Positions 5,797 to 9,579 of a stretch of DNA of 9,579 nucleotides are shown piece after piece. This DNA is from Sphingobacteriales bacterium (GTDB taxonomy: Bacteria > Bacteroidota > Bacteroidia > Chitinophagales > Chitinophagaceae). The stretch is taken from NCBI GenBank assembly GCA_947463665.1, contig CANHUD010000072.1:1-9579 (forward strand), read 5' to 3'. The notes under the pieces are model-generated. The model saw only the letters and a list, made by a program, of their open reading frames with translations, did no database searches and was not told where the DNA came from. The position numbers were made by a program, and so were the translations under genes. Position 1 is the stretch's first letter; the number at the start of each line of letters is the position of its first letter.

Positions 5797-7088
5797 GTTA
5801 TTTTATATTCAAATGCCTGCATCAGTGTTTCCATCCGCATGCTTCTGGATCCTTTGATCAGAAACATGCCATCTTCAATGGATTGCTTCTGCAACCAATC
5901 CATTGCTGTGGTTGCGGTTGCAAAAAAACGGTATGGATGTGTGGTCTTTTCAAAATCACCACCAACCAGCAGCACATCGGTCCAGGAAAATTGTTTGAGG
6001 AGTTCAACAATGGCCTGATGCTCCGCCAGGCTGTCGGTACCCAGTTCCATCATCGCTCCCAAACATACATATTTTGCGTTGTGAGGCTGACGGGCAAAAT
6101 TTTCAATGGCCAATCGCATACTGGATGGATTGGCATTGTATGCATCCAGTATAAACGTATTCTTTTTTCCGGAGATCAGCTGGGAACGGCTATTCGTTGG
6201 TTGATACTGCTCAATGGCCTGCCGGATTTGCTCAAAGGGAACACCGAAGTGATGCCCAACCGCAACAGCTGCCAGTACATTTGGAAGGTTGTAGTCGCCA
6301 ACCAGGTTAGTAGAAACAGGAAACGATGCTTCGTCTGTTGTTACAGACACTTCGAGATAGGGCTCGCTGCCCGTAACGGTTCCAGTGATCTCTGCATCCC
6401 GGGTGCCATAGCGTATGATGGTTGGAATGCCTGAACTCATAGGATGAAAATATACATAATCCCACATCACAAACGCCGTTCCTGCATGGAGTCGAAGGTA
6501 ATCAAACAATTCTCCTTTTCCTTTGCGGACTCCTTCAACGCCCCCGAAACCTTCCAGATGTGCTTTTCCGCAGTTGGTAATAAGTCCGTGTGTGGGCAGG
6601 GTGTACCTGCAGTAAGAGGCAATTTCCTGTTGATGATTGGCCCCCATTTCTATCACGGCCATTTCAGCATCTGGCGGAATCGAAAGAATCGTAAGTGGAA
6701 TACCGATATGATTATTGAGATTCCCTTTTGTAGTAGCTGTTTTGAAGGTGGTAGCCAGCACCGCAGAAACCAGCTCCTTGGTGGTTGTTTTCCCATTACT
6801 ACCTGTAATGGCCAGAAAGGGAATGGTGAACTGCTTCCGATGATAGAGTGCCAGTTCCTGCAGTGCTTCCAATACATCCGGCACTAAAAAAATACGATTG
6901 TCGGTAACCGTTTGTGGTTCATCCACTACTACCGCAGCGGCGCCCATTTCCAGTGCTTTTTCTGCAAATAGGTTTCCATTGAAATGGGGGCCTTTCAACG
7001 CAAAAAAAATTTCTCCGGACTGAAGCTGACGGGTATCGGTCTGAACGCGTGGATATTGCCGGTAAATTGCGTAAAGCGTTTCTATCAT
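5793..7088 (-). CDS. murF: UDP-N-acetylmuramoyl-tripeptide--D-alanyl-D-alanine ligase MurF
   Basis: A 431-residue cytoplasmic Mur ligase that adds D-Ala-D-Ala to UDP-MurNAc-tripeptide, completing the peptidoglycan pentapeptide precursor. The N-terminal substrate domain shows the TDTR...GEIFFALKG motif (17-33). The ATP P-loop is TGSNGKTTTKE (95-105). It is followed by GNLNNHIGIPLT (122-133), EMGANHQQEI (147-156), the carbamoylated-lysine region near VRKGKGELF (187-195), the Mur ligase middle motif GDYNLPNVLAA (264-274), and the C-terminal LDAYNANPSSM (314-324), typical of MurF. Length is normal for the family. It has its own TATATTTG element four bases before ATG, lies downstream of the gldJ terminator, and overlaps the DUF983 gene by four bases. 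A GGAGG sits about 17 nt before the ATG, too far for a normal ribosome site. Confidence 0.96.
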   Translation of the reverse strand: MIETLYAIYRQYPRVQTDTRQLQSGEIFFALKGPHFNGNLFAEKALEMGAAAVVVDEPQTVTDNRIFLVPDVLEALQELALYHRKQFTIPFLAITGSNGKTTTKELVSAVLATTFKTATTKGNLNNHIGIPLTILSIPPDAEMAVIEMGANHQQEIASYCRYTLPTHGLITNCGKAHLEGFGGVEGVRKGKGELFDYLRLHAGTAFVMWDYVYFHPMSSGIPTIIRYGTRDAEITGTVTGSEPYLEVSVTTDEASFPVSTNLVGDYNLPNVLAAVAVGHHFGVPFEQIRQAIEQYQPTNSRSQLISGKKNTFILDAYNANPSSMRLAIENFARQPHNAKYVCLGAMMELGTDSLAEHQAIVELLKQFSWTDVLLVGGDFEKTTHPYRFFATATTAMDWLQKQSIEDGMFLIKGSRSMRMETLMQAFEYKIT

Positions 7089-7092
7089 AGTA

Positions 7093-7100
7093 CAAATATA
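7093..7100 (-). promoter_or_regulatory. murF: Bacteroidota -7 promoter element (TATATTTG) of murF
   Basis: On the minus strand, TATATTTG exactly matches TAnnTTTG and is followed by TACT and the murF ATG. It lies between the gldJ terminator and murF, so it would let murF be transcribed independently of gldJ, with a transcript starting at or very near the ATG. No -33 TTG is seen at the usual spacing. Confidence 0.55.
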
Positions 7101-7148
7101 ACAACCTCCTGGCTTGGTACCTTCGGTGTCGATCCTTCGGGTATGGAT

Positions 7149-7177
7149 AAAAAAAAGCCCGGCCTAATGGCCGGGCT
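7149..7177 (-). terminator. Intrinsic terminator of gldJ
   Basis: On the minus strand, a 9-bp GC-rich stem AGCCCGGCC/GGCCGGGCT (7169-7177 with 7156-7164, four-base loop) is followed by T8. It sits 17 bp past the gldJ stop. This is a textbook Rho-independent terminator and separates gldJ from murF transcription. Confidence 0.93.
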
Positions 7178-7194
7178 GCTGAAAAATATCTTTT

Positions 7195-8742
7195 CTAATT
7201 TGTTTTCCGGGAATTTTGCCGGCGCTTGCCAAAGTACTGTCCGTTTTTGAAGCCATTACCTTCCTGACTTCCCAAACGATCCATCGCACATCTGAAGCCA
7301 ACTTGGGAACTGGCCTGGTCTTCTTCCAGGAAGCGACGGGTACCAGGACTCAGCCAATAGGCTCGGTCGTTCCAGCTTCCGCCTTTGTAAACCCTGGATT
7401 TATCACTGATCAACGTGGTCTTTCCATATCCGTAAGCTGCTCCGGATAATGTATCGCCATCCATGTAGTTCACCGCATTTCCTTTCTGGTAATTTCTGCG
7501 GGTCTTGGATTCTTCATCTGTTACATCTACATATTTAACTCTTCCCAGACTATCCCGCTCGAACTCTCCATTCTGGTTCTTGTATAATTTTTTGAACTGA
7601 TTACCGCGGAAAGGATTGAAATCATCCATATCCATTGTAGACATGGGGCGGTAAACGTCGGCTACCCATTCGTTTACGTTACCCGACATGTTATACACTC
7701 CAAATCCGTTAGGGAAGAATGCTTCGATAGGACCGGGAATGGAAGAATTATCGTTCAAGCCTCCGGCAACACCCATATAGTCACCACCGCCACGTTTAAA
7801 GTTTGCCATGAACTTTCCCTGCCAGGTTCCGCTTCTGTTATCCCGAAGCCCGTTCACGTTGTTACTCCAGGCATACACCTGTTTGTTCATGATCAGCTCT
7901 TCGCCCCGCTTACCTTCTTTTTTCTTCGGGTTGGGATTCTGGCTGACCAGACCATAAGCGGCATATTCCCATTCTGCTTCGGTTGGAAGACGATAATCCG
8001 GTAACAGGAATCCGTCTTCCATTTTTACATAATTACGGGGACGACCATTGGGCTCAATCAACGGATTCTTTTTAGGCTTTCCGGGTTGTGGAGAATACAG
8101 TCCGAGCAGATAGGAACGTGTTGTAAAATTCTCCTCTGCCTGTCCCTGAATGGTTTTCAACTGGTTTTTATTGATGTATCCTTTTTCTACCAGAACCAAC
8201 TCATTCACCCGATTCGTTCTCCATACGCAAAAGTCATTTGCCTGTCTCCAGGTTACTCCTACCACAGGATAATAGTTGTACGATGGATGGCGGAAATAAT
8301 ATTCAACCAGCGGTTCATTCGCCGCCAGCTCTGATCTCCAAACAAGGGTATCCGGTAAGGCTCCGTCGATCAGCTTGTTGAACTGAGGGTCATCAAAAGC
8401 ATTCTGCAGCCAGAACAGATATTCACGATAATGGATATTCGCTACTTCTGTACGGTCGATCAGAAAAGAAGATACCGTTACCCGGCGTGGAACATTGTTC
8501 CAGTCGCCCATAACATCCTCATCTGTTGCGCCCATCACAAACGTACCACCCTGTACAAATACAAGGCCCGGACCGGTCCGCTGTTCCCGTTCTTTGGAAA
8601 CATTGTAACCGCCCATGTTTTTATCATTGTAGTTCCATCCGGTTACGGTTGATTTCTCAAACTTCTTACTTCCTTTACAGGAAGAGAATATGGCCGCCGC
8701 AGCCAGAAGAAAGAAGAGGCCATTAACGCTTGCTCTTTGCAT
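7195..8742 (-). CDS. gldJ: Gliding motility / type IX secretion lipoprotein GldJ
   Basis: A 515-residue lipoprotein with an FGE-sulfatase (SUMF1-like) fold, placed in the outer membrane and needed for gliding and type IX secretion in studied Flavobacteria. The ATG at 8742 gives a signal peptide (MQRASVNGLF then a hydrophobic stretch) ending at lipobox FSSC, with Cys22 as the lipidated residue; starting at 8811 would bury the signal. The SUMF1 domain runs about 61-487, with RLPTEAEWEYAA (252-262), NMSGNVNEWVADVY (351-364), YKGGSWNDRAYW (452-463) and VGFRCAM (481-487). The two catalytic cysteines of true FGE are replaced (near Asp459 and Leu464), so it is structural, not an enzyme. GldK shares the fold; GldJ is chosen because porU and murF flank it, as I recall for gldJ in this phylum. 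It diverges from porU and has a strong terminator. Confidence 0.9.
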   Translation of the reverse strand: MQRASVNGLFFLLAAAAIFSSCKGSKKFEKSTVTGWNYNDKNMGGYNVSKEREQRTGPGLVFVQGGTFVMGATDEDVMGDWNNVPRRVTVSSFLIDRTEVANIHYREYLFWLQNAFDDPQFNKLIDGALPDTLVWRSELAANEPLVEYYFRHPSYNYYPVVGVTWRQANDFCVWRTNRVNELVLVEKGYINKNQLKTIQGQAEENFTTRSYLLGLYSPQPGKPKKNPLIEPNGRPRNYVKMEDGFLLPDYRLPTEAEWEYAAYGLVSQNPNPKKKEGKRGEELIMNKQVYAWSNNVNGLRDNRSGTWQGKFMANFKRGGGDYMGVAGGLNDNSSIPGPIEAFFPNGFGVYNMSGNVNEWVADVYRPMSTMDMDDFNPFRGNQFKKLYKNQNGEFERDSLGRVKYVDVTDEESKTRRNYQKGNAVNYMDGDTLSGAAYGYGKTTLISDKSRVYKGGSWNDRAYWLSPGTRRFLEEDQASSQVGFRCAMDRLGSQEGNGFKNGQYFGKRRQNSRKTN

Positions 8743-8851
8743 ATTGCCTGATTTAACTATCGAATAACGGAGAAAAAATTGGTTTATTGCTTCCCTCCGG
8801 TGGTATAACACAATCGGAAAACAATGCGAATTTATAGGATTTATAGCGTTA

Positions 8852-8871
8852 CTTACCTCATCGGAGGTAAG
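8852..8871. promoter_or_regulatory. Perfect inverted repeat between gldJ and porU (candidate operator)
   Basis: CTTACCTC-ATCG-GAGGTAAG is a perfect 8+4+8 inverted repeat in the 162-bp divergent region. No T-run follows on either strand, so it is not a terminator. Its right arm covers the position where the -33 box of the porU promoter would lie (TAATTTTG starts at 8892), a suitable place for a regulator shared by both genes. The regulator is unknown. Confidence 0.45.
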
Positions 8872-8891
8872 ATTAAATGTTTATAATCTGC

Positions 8892-8899
8892 TAATTTTG
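8892..8899 (+). promoter_or_regulatory. porU: Bacteroidota -7 promoter element (TAATTTTG) of porU
   Basis: TAATTTTG exactly matches TAnnTTTG and ends five bases before the porU ATG. Usual spacing would place the start of transcription at or next to the start codon. A clear -33 TTG is not seen; the inverted repeat lies there instead. Confidence 0.55.
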
Positions 8900-8904
8900 A
8901 ATCT

Positions 8905-9579
8905 ATGAGGCGAATCCCGTCTATCCTGCTCTTTTTGTGCAGTCTGCTGACTGCTTTTACGCTGAGGGCTCAAATCCGCTCCTATACCGCTTCTTCTGTA
9001 CTATCTGCAGGAAAATGGTATAAACTGGCAGTAAAAGACGCAGGGGTGTATAAAATTGACGCCTCTTATCTCACCCGACTGGGCATAACCCTTCCGGTAC
9101 CCAGCAGCCAGCTTCGTCTTTTCGGAAATGGAGGCTACATGCTCCCCGAAGCCAATGCTGCGCTCCGTCCGGATGACCTTTCGGAAAATGCACTGCTGGT
9201 GGAAGATGGGGGTGATGGCTCTTTTGGTGCTCAGGATTATTTTCTTTTTTACGCTCCGGGGGCTCATCAGCGCATCTGGGACACGGCAACTGCCTGTTAT
9301 CGCCAGGTCCGTAATTATTATACGGACAGTTCCTGGTATTTTCTCACGGTTGGAGGTTCTGGAAAACGGATGACCCGCGCGCAGACGGTAACACCGGTTC
9401 ATACGGTGAATTCCTTTGATGACCTGTATGTGCATGAAACCGATGAGGTAAATCTCCTGCAGAGTGGGAAAGAATGGTATGGAGAAACCTTTGGATCGGG
9501 TCTGGGAAGGCCCTCTTCCAGAGAATTTAACATCCCGCTGAAACAAATCATTTCCGGCTCTCCTCTATTACTCCATACA
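8905..9579 (+). CDS. porU: Type IX secretion system sortase PorU, N-terminal part (runs off right edge)
   Basis: The ATG at 8905 opens a frame without stop to the window end: 225 residues of a protein that is usually more than 1,000 long. Residues 1-23 are a signal peptide (hydrophobic SILLFLCSLLTAFTL, cleavage likely after LRA). The mature start reads SVLSAGKWYKLAV, then GVYKIDASYLTRLG (47-60), the conserved N-terminal pattern of PorU. Next come LRLFGNGGYMLPE and DDLSENALLVEDGGDGSFGAQDY-like stretches (70-112), also typical. PorU is the gingipain-like (C25) cell-surface cysteine peptidase that removes the C-terminal signal of type IX cargo and attaches it to the surface; its catalytic domain lies beyond the window. 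Adjacency to gldJ is known synteny in Bacteroidota and strengthens the call. There is no Shine-Dalgarno; a -7 element just before the ATG suggests a very short or absent leader. Confidence 0.9.
   Translation, partial: MRRIPSILLFLCSLLTAFTLRAQIRSYTASSVLSAGKWYKLAVKDAGVYKIDASYLTRLGITLPVPSSQLRLFGNGGYMLPEANAALRPDDLSENALLVEDGGDGSFGAQDYFLFYAPGAHQRIWDTATACYRQVRNYYTDSSWYFLTVGGSGKRMTRAQTVTPVHTVNSFDDLYVHETDEVNLLQSGKEWYGETFGSGLGRPSSREFNIPLKQIISGSPLLLHT

Noticed and set aside
8743..8811. 23-residue N-terminal extension of GldJ
   Set aside because: It would precede the signal peptide and move the lipobox too far from the N-terminus; the ATG at 8742 gives a normal lipoprotein signal.
9001..9546. 181-codon minus-strand ORF in the porU region
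   Set aside because: It is the antisense shadow of the porU reading frame, which has a signal peptide and conserved N-terminal motifs.

Overview
The window looks like a chromosomal segment from a member of the phylum Bacteroidota. Three signs support this: the gliding/type IX secretion genes gldJ and porU lie next to each other beside murF; several genes carry the Bacteroidota-type -7 promoter element TAnnTTTG and mostly lack Shine-Dalgarno sequences; and the proteins read as typical of that phylum. A chitinophagal/sphingobacterial lineage is only a guess. No insertion sequence, CRISPR array, integrase or phage gene is visible, and no gene-free stretch exceeds 300 bases.

Left part (1-2262). 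A truncated + strand gene gives the Vsr-like nuclease domain and DUF3320 end of a large helicase protein, the layout known from Hhe-type antiphage proteins. It converges on a PLP-dependent histidine decarboxylase gene (hdc) on the - strand. Upstream of hdc is a probable 160-nt leader with a strong TAnnTTTG element, a 28-codon ORF and a small palindrome.

Middle (2302-5331). A tRNA-Ser(GGA) on the - strand has a readable promoter (TTG-N21-TACATTTG) and an intrinsic terminator. A GNAT acetyltransferase (-) and a GMC flavin oxidoreductase (+) diverge from a 72-bp gap. A six-helix HdeD/DUF308-like membrane protein (+) follows.

Right part (5332-9579). On the - strand lie gldJ, its strong terminator, murF with its own promoter, and a DUF983 zinc-ribbon membrane protein whose start overlaps the murF stop (ATGA). 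The DUF983 stop codon directly abuts that of the membrane protein coming from the left. Divergent from gldJ is the 5' part of porU, the type IX secretion sortase, which runs off the right edge. GldJ (outer-membrane lipoprotein supporting the secretion/gliding machinery) and PorU (cell-surface sortase of cargo) act in one system; MurF makes the peptidoglycan precursor. The most interesting signals are regulatory: four exact TAnnTTTG elements end only 3-5 nt before an ATG, suggesting leaderless or nearly leaderless transcripts, and hdc may have a leader ORF. I see no clearly new multi-gene system.
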